In this document: in pieces, positions 44,416-53,514 of the stretch
How the letters are laid out: the number at the start of each line of letters is the position of its first letter
Numbering within the stretch: position 1 is the first letter of the stretch
NCBI GenBank assembly: GCA_025361185.1
Contig: JANYAR010000048.1
Coordinates: 29,602-93,601, forward strand
Source of the DNA: Alphaproteobacteria bacterium
GTDB taxonomy: Bacteria > Pseudomonadota > Alphaproteobacteria > Micropepsales > Micropepsaceae
Reading direction: 5' to 3'
Length of the DNA stretch: 64,000 bases
Notes under the pieces: generated by a model
Seen by the model: the letters and a program-made list of their open reading frames with translations, nothing else
Told to the model about the DNA's origin: nothing
Databases searched by the model: none
Translations under genes and position numbers: made by a program

Positions 44416-46185
44416 ATGGCCAAAAAACTCAAGGAAGTCGACGTGGTGGTGATCGGCATGGGCTGGGCGGGGGGCGTGCTGGCGCGCGAACTGACGCTGG
44501 CGGGGCTGACGGTTGTCGGGCTGGAACGCGGCCCGGACCGCCGGCCAGCTGAGGACTTCGCGCTTCCCGGCATCCGCGACGAGTTGAAATATCAACAGCG
44601 GTTGGAACTGATCGGCGACAATTCCATCGACACGATCACCTTCCGCAACCAATCCGATCAGAGGGCGCTTCCCATCCGCCGCTGGGGCGCGTTCCTGCCG
44701 GGTGAAGGCGTCGGCGGCACGGGCAATCATTGGGGCGCCCTGCATTGGCGTTACCTGCCCGAGGATTTCCGCTTGCGCACCGCTTTGCGCGAACGCTATG
44801 GCGCCAAGGCCATTCCCGCGACGATGACGATTCAGGATTGGCCGGTGACCTACGACGAACTCGAACCCTATTACGACCGTTTCGACAAGGTCTGCGGCGT
44901 TTCCGGCAAGGCCGGAAACCTCAAGGGCCGCAAGATCGATGGCGGCAACCCGTTCGAAGGCCCGCGCGGCGACGAATATCCCAACAAGCCGGTGGCGCCC
45001 TCCGAAGGCGGGCTGATGTTTGCGGCCGCGGCCAAGAACCTTGGCTATCATCCGTTCCCGGTCCCATTCTCGGCCGCCAGCGCGGCCTACAAGAATATCT
45101 ACGGCGTCACCATGGGGGCGTGCCAGCAATGCGGGTTCTGCAGCCGCACCGCCTGCGAAGCAAACGCCAAGGCGTCATCCGTCACCACGATCATGCCGGC
45201 GCTGCGCCAGGAGCCGAAATTCGAACTGCGCACGCGAGCCTTTGCGTCCAAGCTCCTCTACGACAAGGCGGCCAAGCGTGTCACCGGCGTGCTATACACC
45301 GACCTCAAGACGGGCGCGGAATACGAGCAGCCGGCGAATATCGTGATCCTGTCGGCCTTCGTCTTCAGCAACACCCACATGCTGCTGCATTCGGGCATCG
45401 GCCAACCCTATGATCACAAGACGGGCAGTGGTCTTGTGGGCAAGAATTACTGTTATCAGTTCGAGGCGCCCGCCGCGGCATTTTTCCCGACCAAGGAACT
45501 CAACCCCTATATGGGCGCACCAGGCGGCGCCTTCATCGTCGACGATTTCAACGGGCCCAATTTCGACCATGCCGGGCTGGGCTTTTTCGGCGGCGGCTAT
45601 TTCAGCGGCAGCAGCGGTGGCAGTCCGCCGATCGATGGACGGTCCGTGCCGCCCGGCACACCGGCCTGGGGCAGCCAATGGAAGCGCGAAACCGTCAAGT
45701 GGTATGACCACGCGACCCATTTCAACACCCAGGGGTCGGTCTATGCGCACCGCGACAATTACATGGATATGGATCCGGCCTATAGGGATGCGCTGGGCCG
45801 GCCGCTGTTGCGCCTGACCTACAACGCCACCGATAACGATCACGCCATGTCGCGCTATCTGCTGACCAAGCTTGAAGGGATCATCAAGGCGATGGGACCA
45901 TCGCATTACGAACTGCGCCCGCGACCGAAGAACTTCACCGTCGTGCCTTACCAATCGACACACAATACCGGCGGCACGATCATGGGAACCAACCGCGGCA
46001 ACAGCGTGGTGAACCGCTACCTTCAGACATGGGACGCCCACAATCTGTTCGTGATGGGCGCAAGCACATTCCCCCAGCAACATGGATATAACCCAACCGG
46101 CACATTGGGGGCGCTGGCACTATGGTCGGCTGCAAAGATCACAAAAACCTACCTGAAGAATCCAGGTCCGCTGGTACATGCGTAA
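44416..46185 (+). CDS. GMC-type FAD dehydrogenase, large subunit
   Basis: 589 residues of the GMC oxidoreductase family in the gluconate/2-keto-gluconate/sorbitol dehydrogenase group. The FAD motif VVVIGMGWAGGVLAREL is at 10-26. An iron-sulfur-like CxxCxxCxxxxC (C236, C239, C242, C247 in ACQQCGFCSRTAC) follows, then HNTGGTIMG and the C-terminal GYNPTGTLGALA with the active-site His region. No signal is seen; export would be by its Tat partner subunit 3. It likely oxidises a sugar or sugar acid alcohol group. Its stop overlaps the start region of the cytochrome gene. Confidence 0.92.
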   Translation: MAKKLKEVDVVVIGMGWAGGVLARELTLAGLTVVGLERGPDRRPAEDFALPGIRDELKYQQRLELIGDNSIDTITFRNQSDQRALPIRRWGAFLPGEGVGGTGNHWGALHWRYLPEDFRLRTALRERYGAKAIPATMTIQDWPVTYDELEPYYDRFDKVCGVSGKAGNLKGRKIDGGNPFEGPRGDEYPNKPVAPSEGGLMFAAAAKNLGYHPFPVPFSAASAAYKNIYGVTMGACQQCGFCSRTACEANAKASSVTTIMPALRQEPKFELRTRAFASKLLYDKAAKRVTGVLYTDLKTGAEYEQPANIVILSAFVFSNTHMLLHSGIGQPYDHKTGSGLVGKNYCYQFEAPAAAFFPTKELNPYMGAPGGAFIVDDFNGPNFDHAGLGFFGGGYFSGSSGGSPPIDGRSVPPGTPAWGSQWKRETVKWYDHATHFNTQGSVYAHRDNYMDMDPAYRDALGRPLLRLTYNATDNDHAMSRYLLTKLEGIIKAMGPSHYELRPRPKNFTVVPYQSTHNTGGTIMGTNRGNSVVNRYLQTWDAHNLFVMGASTFPQQHGYNPTGTLGALALWSAAKITKTYLKNPGPLVHA

Positions 46186-46198
46186 TCGGGAGCAAGGA

Positions 46199-46552
46199 AT
46201 GCGGATGCTTTGTTGGTGCGCTGCCATGCTTCTTTCGGGAACGCCGGCATTTGCGGCAGATGCGGGCCATGGCAAGGATCTGTTCACCGGCTGCGTCGCC
46301 TGCCATACCGAAAGTCCTGATGCGATGGGACCGAGCCTCAAAGGCGTGACCGGGCGCAAGGCCGGAGCGCTGGGGGATTTTCGCTATTCGAATGCGATGA
46401 AGCGCGCGGATATGGTCTGGGATGACGCAAATCTGCGCGACTACCTGCGCGACCCGCAGGCCAAGGTGAAAGGCAACCACATGCCCTTTTCCGGTTTCAC
46501 GGATGCGCGCGATGCCGACGATGTCGTGGCGTATCTGCGGACTTACAAATAG
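46199..46552 (+). CDS. Class I c-type cytochrome, subunit of the GMC dehydrogenase
   Basis: 117 residues. The signal peptide ends AFAAD and the heme site is CVACH (32-36). The conserved GPSLKGVTGRKAG and the axial Met in KGNHMPFSGF are cytochrome c2/c552-like. Electrons from the GMC flavoprotein would pass to it. ATG 46199 has GGGAG six bases upstream; an ATG at 46178 overlapping the previous gene is also in frame. The set subunit 3-GMC-cytochrome is complete. Confidence 0.9.
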   Translation: MRMLCWCAAMLLSGTPAFAADAGHGKDLFTGCVACHTESPDAMGPSLKGVTGRKAGALGDFRYSNAMKRADMVWDDANLRDYLRDPQAKVKGNHMPFSGFTDARDADDVVAYLRTYK

Positions 46553-46609
46553 ACGCTGCTAATCCTGCCCGGGAACCGGGCCGACGGAAACTCTTGGGGG
46601 CATCATCCG

Positions 46610-48763
46610 ATGTGTGACAGCAGGCCATCGTGCTGGTTATCGGCAGTGTTTGCGGCTTTCTTGCTGACCGCGAACCCTGCCTGGGCGCAGACAGCGACCG
46701 CCCCGGGAAAGTTTGTGATTGACGCACCCACGCTCTCTGCGATCGGCGTCGAGTGGAAGATCGGCGGCGACGACAACTTGAATGCGGCGGTCGAAGTCAG
46801 CTATCGCCGCAAGGGCGAACAGGCCTGGCACAGGGCATTGCCGCTGCTGCGCATCCATCACGAAGTGATCAACAGCGCCGAACCGCCCTTTCAGCCAGTG
46901 GAGCCGACCGCGGCCAATCCCAACGGCATGCGCGAAAATCCCTGGCATTACGATACCGGCAACATGTTCGCCGGCAGTGTGCTGAACCTTGCGCCCGACA
47001 CCGACTATGAATGCCGCTTTGTTCTGTCCGATCCGGATGGGGTGACGGGCGACAAGGAAAAGATCATCGTGGTGCGCACGCGCCGCGAACCGGTGCCCGC
47101 GCCCGGCGGCCACGTTTATCACGTCTATCCCATCGGCTGGAAAGGGCCGATGCAGCAACCCGCCTTTGTCGGGCTGATGCGGGCCTACAATATGGGCTCA
47201 TCGGCGTCCGACCATGATCACACTTTTCCGCCAAGGGTCCAGCCGGGCGATATGATTCTGGTACATGCCGGTCTCTATATCAGCGACCGCTTTCATTACC
47301 TGAATGGTATGCCGCATCCCGGCTACAACGCGCTCGCCGCGGTGACCGACGGCACCTATTACCTGACCCAGAGCGGCACGCCCGACAAGCCTATTGTCAT
47401 CAAGGGCGCGGGCGACGGCGAAGTGATCTTCGACGGCGCGGGGGCGGAAAATCTGTTCAACCTGTTGCGCGCCAATTACAATTATTTTGAAGGCATCACG
47501 GTGCGCAACACCACGGTTGCCTTCCTGCTCGGCTGGAAGGACATTATCGGTTCCAGCGGTTTTACCCTGAAGCACAGCCGCATCTATGACGTGGCGCGCG
47601 CGGTGCAGGCGGAATGGTCCGCGTCGCGCGACTTCTATATCGCGGACAATGTGATCATCGGCCGGCACGAACCCGACAAGATGATGAGCTGGTCTGGCGC
47701 GATATGGATGAACTTTCCTGGCTTTCCGGAATCGTTGAACTCGGAATATGGCATCAAGGTGTATGGCCAGGGCCATGTGGTGACCCACAACTACGTCGCC
47801 AACTTCCACGACGCCATCGACATCTCGACCTACGGCGAACCCGATGGCACGCCCGATATTGCATCGACCAAATTGTCCGGTCCCACCGAGATGGACGAGC
47901 GGACCGCCTCGTCCATCGATTTCAGCGGCAACGACATCTATAACATGGGCGACAATTGCATCGAAACAGACGGCGGGGCGCACAATTTGCGCGTTTTCGA
48001 GAATCGCTGCTTCAATTCGGCAGCCGCCGCACTCAGCGCCCAGCCCATCTTCGGCGGTCCGGTCTATTTCTACCGCAATCTTGTCTACAATGCGCCAAGC
48101 GGCGGCCCCCTGAAGTTCGCCGATACGCCCGCAGGCGTGTTTATCTATCAGAACACCTTCGTTGCCGGCGACACCGCGCCTGGCGGGCCGGTGGCGAATG
48201 CCCATCTCGCCAACAATCTGTTTCTGGGACGCGGCGCCGCCCGTCCAGTCTTTTCCCTGGACACCACGACCAACTATTCGACATCGGATTATAACGGCTT
48301 CGGGTCCAACAAAGGTGCTTATGATTTCGCGTGGAACTCACCGCCCTCCGATGTGGCGGCCGACTATGATTTTACCCACAAGTTGACCGCGCGGCACTTC
48401 AAGACCCTCAAGGACTATGGACAAGGAACCGGCCAGGAGAAGCACAGCATCCCGGTCGATTACGATGTGTTCGCGAATGTGCCAAAGGCCGACGAGTCCG
48501 ATCCGCAGCGGCTTTACAATCCGGAGGATATGGATTTCCGGCTGCGGCCCCGTTCAGCGGCAATCGACGCAGGCACCGCGCTTGCCACCATCAATGACGG
48601 CTATGCCGGAAAGGCACCCGACCTGGGAGCCTATGAATTCGGCCAAATTGTGCCAGCCTATGGGCCCCGCGCGCTGCCGGCGGGCATGGCCGAAGGCGAA
48701 AAGATCGGCTTCCGATCCTGGACCGGCCCACCGCGCATCGATCTCCATCTCCTGCCAAAATAA
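46610..48763 (+). CDS. Exported right-handed beta-helix protein
   Basis: 717 residues with a signal peptide (ending PAWAQ). A fibronectin type III-like domain (about 30-150, LNLAPDTDYECRFVLSD) comes first. Then comes a long right-handed parallel beta-helix (about 200-560) with rungs such as NYNYFEGITVRNTTVAFLLG, FTLKHSRIYDVARAVQ and NLRVFENRCFNSAAAALSA. The C-terminus ends APDLGAYEFGQ as in such proteins. Typical functions are polysaccharide lyase or glycan binding. Catalytic residues cannot be assigned. It follows the GMC set by 57 bases and could act on the polymer whose sugars those enzymes oxidise. Confidence 0.82.
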   Translation: MCDSRPSCWLSAVFAAFLLTANPAWAQTATAPGKFVIDAPTLSAIGVEWKIGGDDNLNAAVEVSYRRKGEQAWHRALPLLRIHHEVINSAEPPFQPVEPTAANPNGMRENPWHYDTGNMFAGSVLNLAPDTDYECRFVLSDPDGVTGDKEKIIVVRTRREPVPAPGGHVYHVYPIGWKGPMQQPAFVGLMRAYNMGSSASDHDHTFPPRVQPGDMILVHAGLYISDRFHYLNGMPHPGYNALAAVTDGTYYLTQSGTPDKPIVIKGAGDGEVIFDGAGAENLFNLLRANYNYFEGITVRNTTVAFLLGWKDIIGSSGFTLKHSRIYDVARAVQAEWSASRDFYIADNVIIGRHEPDKMMSWSGAIWMNFPGFPESLNSEYGIKVYGQGHVVTHNYVANFHDAIDISTYGEPDGTPDIASTKLSGPTEMDERTASSIDFSGNDIYNMGDNCIETDGGAHNLRVFENRCFNSAAAALSAQPIFGGPVYFYRNLVYNAPSGGPLKFADTPAGVFIYQNTFVAGDTAPGGPVANAHLANNLFLGRGAARPVFSLDTTTNYSTSDYNGFGSNKGAYDFAWNSPPSDVAADYDFTHKLTARHFKTLKDYGQGTGQEKHSIPVDYDVFANVPKADESDPQRLYNPEDMDFRLRPRSAAIDAGTALATINDGYAGKAPDLGAYEFGQIVPAYGPRALPAGMAEGEKIGFRSWTGPPRIDLHLLPK

Positions 48764-48798
48764 TGTTCGGCTTCTTTCAGTGGCGCAAGGTTTCTCAC

Positions 48799-51162
48799 TC
48801 ATTGTGACAGAGCGAAGGCAATGATGCCGGAGTTCGCCGCCACCGCAACATATTGCCGGCCATCGGCCTGGTAGGTCATCGGCGATGCGTGCCAACGTGC
48901 GCTGAGAGGAAAATGCCATAGGGCCTTGCCGGTCTTGGCGTCGAGCGCCCCGAACGAGCCGTCGTCATCACCGAAAAATACCAATCCGCTGACGGTGGCC
49001 AGTACGCCGCCCCATGTCTCGCCGGGACCAAATTGTTCATATTGCCACACGATCTTTCCGGTCTGCGGATCGATGGCGCGCAAATACTTGCGCGGAACCT
49101 CGGCAGCTACCCGCCGCGCGGAGCCCCCATAAAAGGATTCTCCCTGCTTCCACCATTCCGAGTTTTTGCTGAAAACATTGCACTTCTCCAGCGCCATCAG
49201 ATAAAAAAGGCCGGTGCCGGGATGATAGGCGCTGGACATCCAGTTGGACGCACCCTCCATCGAGGGGCAGATCTCGGTCCCCTCCTCGGTTGGCAGCCAG
49301 CCCTTCCCCAGAACGGGGCGGCCGTCAGGCGCGATCTTCGTCGCCCAGGTCAGTTTCTTGACGAACGGGGTCGCGGCAAGAAATTTTCCGTTGGTTCGGT
49401 CGAGAACATAGAAGAAGCCATTGCGATTGCCCTGAAGGAGCAGCTTTCGCGGCACGCCCTGAAACTTCAGGTCGATGAGCATCGGCGTTTCGGTCGCATC
49501 CCAATCGTGCAAGTCGTGCGGCGTAAATTGATAGTGCCATTTGAGCTTGCCGGTTCTTGGCTCAAGTGCGACGACCGAATCGGTAAAGAGATTGTCGCCT
49601 TTTCGTTCGTCACCGTTGAAGTCGGGGCACGGGTTTCCGATGGGCCACACCAAACTGTCGGTTTCAGGATCGTAGGTGCCGGTCAGCCAGGTGGCGCCGC
49701 AGCCATGCTCGAGCGCGCGGCCCACCCAACCGTCGGCTGCGTGATCTTTCATTTCTGGAATGGACCAGAAACGCCAGACATGCGCGCCGGTGCTGGCGCT
49801 GAATGCATTGAGCTGGCCGCGGATTCCTTCATCACCGCCGGAGACCCCCGAAATCACGAGATCGCCCACGATCAGAGGTGCTGAGGTCGCGCCATAATGT
49901 TTCCTCGCATCCGCCATTTCGGTATCCCACAACAGCGCTCCGTTCACGCGGTGGAGGGCCAGCAGATGGGCATTGTCGGTCACGAAAAACACGCGATCAC
50001 CCAGCACGGCCACGCCGCGATTGATCCCGCCGGCCGCATCGCCGACCAGACCCTTCGAAGGCGGGCGGGTATACTGCCAGATTGTCCGCCCCGTTCGCGC
50101 ATCGAGTGCGATGACGGTGTTGACCCTGGTGACGTACATCACGCCATCCACAACGACAGGCGTAACTTCCAGGGCCTGGCCGCCTTGGCCTGGAACGGTA
50201 AACATCCATTTCGGCGCAAGATTGCGAATGTTTCCTGGTGTGATCTGGGCAAGCTCCGAGTAACGATTGCCGTTCAACTGCCCATGATAGGATGGCCAGT
50301 TTCCCGGCTTCGGCTTCACGACGGATCGCCAGTCTATGCCGCCGGGCATGGCTTGAGAGTCAGCTCCATCCATTCGGGGCTTCTGCTCAGGCGCGTGCTT
50401 CAGAAAGGCGATGAGATCGCGCATCGCTTCTGGACTGCCGGTCCAAGGCGGCATCTGCGATCGCAGGTCTCGATCGATGCGAACCAGTTCGCTCTTGGGC
50501 AGCAGGTGCAAGCGGCCGTCGAACGACTGCATCTGCAGATCCGTGCTGCTTTCATTGCGAACAAAGCCACGCATGACCTGCCCATTCGCCGTCCGAACGG
50601 TCGCCACCTGGTAGCCATCGCCCGGACGAACAGCGGGGCGAAGCAATGCCGTCTCTATTTGGGCCAAGGTCAGCTTCGGGGCGGCCTCGGTGAGATCCGG
50701 GCCGTTGATGCTTCCCCTGCCCCAGACCATATGGCACTGCGAGCACTTCCCGAAAAACAGCGCGGCTCCCGTCTCGGCATTCCCGGAAATGGAGGTTTTG
50801 CTGAGGGGAAGTATCCGCGACTGCACAAACGCAACCAATTGATCCAACTCGACGGCAGGCACGCCAAAGGCTGGCATTCCCCGATCGGAAATTCCATGTT
50901 GGATAAGATTATGCAGGGTCTTTTTGTCATCCAACCCTTGTTGCGACCCCTTCCCGATCGCAGGCGCCCGCTCGCCGCCTAAACCATCCTGGCCGTGGCA
51001 GCCAGCGCATCTGATGTTGAATCGGGAACGTCCAGCCTCAACCGGATCGGGTGAGGGAGTGGTGACTTGCGCCGGGCTCGCGTTCGCGATGAGCAGCCCG
51101 ACAGCAGCAACAAGCACCGCACAGTCCAAGCCGAGAATTTTCCTCAAGAGCCGCCCCTTCAC
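48799..51162 (-). CDS. PQQ-type propeller dehydrogenase with two N-terminal hemes
   Basis: 787 residues. A leader with a hydrophobic helix (about 9-30) is followed by two cytochrome c sites: CAGCH (52-56) and CSQCH (140-144). Between the second heme and its Met ligand (SQMPPWTG) lies a small beta insert with VRTANGQVMRGFVRNE and LQMQSFDGRLHLLPKSELV, the planctomycete/verrucomicrobia heme-domain pattern. From about 310 on is a PQQ propeller (NWPSYHGQLNGNRYSELAQI, GCGATWLTGTYDPETD, GNRNGFFYVLDRTNGKF). It is a periplasmic quinohemoprotein dehydrogenase that oxidises an alcohol or sugar. The frame extends to 51219; GTG 51162 with GGAG six bases upstream is chosen. Confidence 0.88.
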   Translation of the reverse strand: MKGRLLRKILGLDCAVLVAAVGLLIANASPAQVTTPSPDPVEAGRSRFNIRCAGCHGQDGLGGERAPAIGKGSQQGLDDKKTLHNLIQHGISDRGMPAFGVPAVELDQLVAFVQSRILPLSKTSISGNAETGAALFFGKCSQCHMVWGRGSINGPDLTEAAPKLTLAQIETALLRPAVRPGDGYQVATVRTANGQVMRGFVRNESSTDLQMQSFDGRLHLLPKSELVRIDRDLRSQMPPWTGSPEAMRDLIAFLKHAPEQKPRMDGADSQAMPGGIDWRSVVKPKPGNWPSYHGQLNGNRYSELAQITPGNIRNLAPKWMFTVPGQGGQALEVTPVVVDGVMYVTRVNTVIALDARTGRTIWQYTRPPSKGLVGDAAGGINRGVAVLGDRVFFVTDNAHLLALHRVNGALLWDTEMADARKHYGATSAPLIVGDLVISGVSGGDEGIRGQLNAFSASTGAHVWRFWSIPEMKDHAADGWVGRALEHGCGATWLTGTYDPETDSLVWPIGNPCPDFNGDERKGDNLFTDSVVALEPRTGKLKWHYQFTPHDLHDWDATETPMLIDLKFQGVPRKLLLQGNRNGFFYVLDRTNGKFLAATPFVKKLTWATKIAPDGRPVLGKGWLPTEEGTEICPSMEGASNWMSSAYHPGTGLFYLMALEKCNVFSKNSEWWKQGESFYGGSARRVAAEVPRKYLRAIDPQTGKIVWQYEQFGPGETWGGVLATVSGLVFFGDDDGSFGALDAKTGKALWHFPLSARWHASPMTYQADGRQYVAVAANSGIIAFALSQ

Positions 51163-51397
51163 GCAATTCTCCAATCGGCGCGCCAATTTGTAGGCACGTC
51201 TGTCCCGTCCCGGCTTCACCTCGGCTGGTCAGGCCAAATATACACTGCCGCTCCGGTCTTACCGACCGGCTCGGCAGGGATACTACGACGACACTATTGA
51301 GACGGTCACCTTGGCCAAAGGCGCACATTCACCAATCAGGCGTCCGTTCGCTAAGTGCTTGAAAGATTGGTGGTGGAGGCAGTCACGTACCCACTGG

Positions 51398-51565
51398 TCT
51401 CCGGGGATTTTTGGGTAAATACAGGGAAAATTCCCCAAAAAGAGCGGAAAGTCGGCCCTCATAACCGGTTTAGCCCAGTAATTTTGGGCACTTCCAAGCT
51501 TTTGGTCCGTTCTCAATAACAGGGAATTTCGGCGCCCGTATCAGGGAATGCCTTATAAATAACTG
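51398..51565. repeat. AT-rich dispersed repeat, copy 2
   Basis: Related to 40200-40375 over its length: shared blocks around tacag-gaaaa, ccggttta-cccagtaatt and cagggaatttcgg. Mismatches and small gaps show that the copies are old. Most of the copy is AT-rich. Confidence 0.75.
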
Positions 51566-51619
51566 GGAACATGACCGCAAAATCTTCGCGGAGGGAGCAC
51601 TGGAGAGGTGACGAGTTGG

Positions 51620-51649
51620 AATGTCCGCTTTGCGCCAAAAGCGGTCATT
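51620..51649. repeat. Dispersed 30-bp palindrome, copy
   Basis: Arms AATGTCCGCTTT / AAAGCGGTCATT around gcgcca. It is one of about nine copies in the window and lies just outside the stop of the propeller gene at 51662. Confidence 0.85.
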
Positions 51650-51661
51650 CAGGCAAAGTCG

Positions 51662-53215
51662 TCACCTCTTTAGTCCGAAGGCGTAGATTTTTCCGTCCCA
51701 AGTACAGACGTAAACTTGGCCACCGGCAACCACAGGTTCGTTGAAATGCGTAAAGCTGGTGATCTGCTTGTTGCTCGAATACAACTCCTGTCCGGTTTCT
51801 GCATCGAGAGCATACAGAACTGCATTGGGGTCGAGGCCAGCGGGAGCCTTTATTACCCCCCGGGACTCATCGGACGTTTTACCGCTTAGAAGCACGTAAA
51901 CGACTCCGTTAGCCACCGTGGGCGGCTCCGGTGCGTGCATCTCACGGGACATCCACATCGGCACTAGCATTGGTTTGCCCGTCGTCGCACTTTTGCGAAC
52001 CTCAAATGCCATGGTGCTACCTTGATCCGCAGGTCCGTAAGATTGCTGGAACTTCGGAGCGTCTTTGGCTGGAGGGCCCAGCATAGGCGCATACAACCAC
52101 CGTCTTCCCTGCGCATCCTGCCCGGTCGTGATTCCCCATATTCCGCGGTCGTGAAGCTTGGCCTCATCGTTGCCCCAGCGGGGTGACGTGTACAGCGGCG
52201 TATGGTGGTCGGCCCCTCCCAGATTATTGGCATCCAGGAGGTAGATTACGGATTCTTTGCCTACAACTGCCGCCAGCGTCCATTGTTCGAATGAGAAGAC
52301 CACGGGATTGCCTGAGCCAAGGTCCAAATCCGTTTTATTAAGATATTCAAAGTTCGCAGGAGTGAATGTGTCCTGCAACCGGAAGTTTTTCGCAGTGACA
52401 GCCACTACGCTATCGCCGAATTTTCCGGAGGCTGGATCGTAAGGCCCATCGGCAGTTTGGGCCAAAATGCCCTTGGGGCCTCGGACCAGGCCGCCGCGCC
52501 CCCACGCCCCGGACGTGATCCCGGTGTTGGTGTAATACTCGAGCGGGCGGCGCACTGGGTCCTTCAAATCCAGCGCCGTAAAGTGGGATTGCATATTCAA
52601 GCAGCCCCGGGCGGTAGGTGAATAAATGACTCCATCGATGAGATTAAGACTCCAGTTGCGCGCGAAAGGATCCGTGAAGTTGGTGGGCGGAATGCGATCT
52701 TCGCCATCCAGCAGACTGAAGCCGCGCAGCCTTCCATCGTTCGTTGATACAAAAATGATTCCGGCTTCCTTGTCGATTACGGGCGTGGCGTTTTGCGAAT
52801 TTGGGCATCGATAATCGCCTTGTTTTGGCTCTTTCATGATGTTCGTGTTCGCTTTTTGCCAGACGATTTTCCCAGTGGCCGCATCGATCGCGAAGACGGT
52901 ATTGTCGCTGCCGACCACGAAAACTCGCGCGGCCGGGCCCTGCGGTGTATTCACCTTAGCGATCACGGGAGCCGTCATCGTCGAGAGAATGTATTCTTTC
53001 GGCGCAGTGGATACTTGAGCAATCCACCTCACTTCGAGTTGCGAGACATTGTCTTTATTGAGGATCTTCTCGTCCGGGTTCGAGCCAGTGCGTTCGGGGT
53101 CGTGGCCCCAGGTTAACCATTCGTTGTCGGCATTTGCGAGGCCGGGAAGAAGGAAGAACAGCGAGCTGACTAACGCTTTGACGAGTGACTTTGAGATGAA
53201 TCGACGCGCGCCCAT
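51662..53215 (-). CDS. Exported PQQ-like beta-propeller protein
   Basis: 517 residues. The signal peptide (about 8-29, SLVKALVSSLFFLLPGLANA) is followed by an eight-bladed PQQ-like propeller, with NEWLTWGHDPERTGSNPDEK, FAIDAATGKIVWQKANTN, ILAQTADGPYDPASGKFGD and LYALDAETGQELYSSNKQ. No heme motif is present, unlike the other two propellers in the window. Metal and PQQ ligands cannot be assigned, so it may be a binding or scaffold propeller rather than a dehydrogenase. Base composition is visibly lower in GC than neighbouring genes. Confidence 0.82.
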   Translation of the reverse strand: MGARRFISKSLVKALVSSLFFLLPGLANADNEWLTWGHDPERTGSNPDEKILNKDNVSQLEVRWIAQVSTAPKEYILSTMTAPVIAKVNTPQGPAARVFVVGSDNTVFAIDAATGKIVWQKANTNIMKEPKQGDYRCPNSQNATPVIDKEAGIIFVSTNDGRLRGFSLLDGEDRIPPTNFTDPFARNWSLNLIDGVIYSPTARGCLNMQSHFTALDLKDPVRRPLEYYTNTGITSGAWGRGGLVRGPKGILAQTADGPYDPASGKFGDSVVAVTAKNFRLQDTFTPANFEYLNKTDLDLGSGNPVVFSFEQWTLAAVVGKESVIYLLDANNLGGADHHTPLYTSPRWGNDEAKLHDRGIWGITTGQDAQGRRWLYAPMLGPPAKDAPKFQQSYGPADQGSTMAFEVRKSATTGKPMLVPMWMSREMHAPEPPTVANGVVYVLLSGKTSDESRGVIKAPAGLDPNAVLYALDAETGQELYSSNKQITSFTHFNEPVVAGGQVYVCTWDGKIYAFGLKR

Positions 53216-53341
53216 GATTTTCTTCTGTTCCTTTTAGTGACCAGAATTTGAATGTTTGTCTAACCCAGCGAACAGTATACTGGGAATCGACTAGAACGAA
53301 GAATCCTGCTGCTGATCGCGACTAAGGATGACCCATCTGGG

Positions 53342-53371
53342 AATGTCCGTTTTACCCCAAAAGCGGTCATT
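53342..53371. repeat. Dispersed palindrome, copy (first of a pair)
   Basis: Arms AATGTCCGTTTT / AAAGCGGTCATT with a tacccca centre. It is followed after 16 bases by a second copy in the same orientation, so the two form a double unit. Confidence 0.8.
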
Positions 53372-53387
53372 CAGCCCCGGTCGGCCC

Positions 53388-53417
53388 AATGTCCGCTATG
53401 CGCCAAAAACAGACACT
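53388..53417. repeat. Dispersed palindrome, copy (second of a pair)
   Basis: Starts AATGTCCGCTATGCGCCAAA and ends in a diverged right arm (aacagacact). It is a diverged partner of the copy at 53342. Confidence 0.7.
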
Positions 53418-53514
53418 CATGCACCCCGAGCAGGTCTGGCAGGCTCGGCAGCTATATTGGCTTTTCTAGTCTCGCCAAGGGGATTGGGGCGGCCGGGCTC
53501 CGTCGCCTCTCCGC

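Larger units (their letters stand above)
51163..51661. other. Intergenic region with repeat copies
   Basis: About 500 bases without a gene. It holds the upstream region of the leftward quinohemoprotein gene, repeat copy 2 (51398-51565) and one palindrome (51620-51649). It is more AT-rich than the genes to its left. Confidence 0.6.
53216..53514. other. Intergenic region with two palindromes
   Basis: About 300 bases without a gene, holding the upstream region of the propeller gene and a tandem pair of palindromes (53342-53371 and 53388-53417). No promoter could be assigned with confidence. Confidence 0.55.

Noticed and set aside
43615..45129. 504-codon leftward frame opposite subunit 3 and GMC genes
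   Set aside because: It is antisense to a complete FAD enzyme set, and its translation is repetitive in charged residues.
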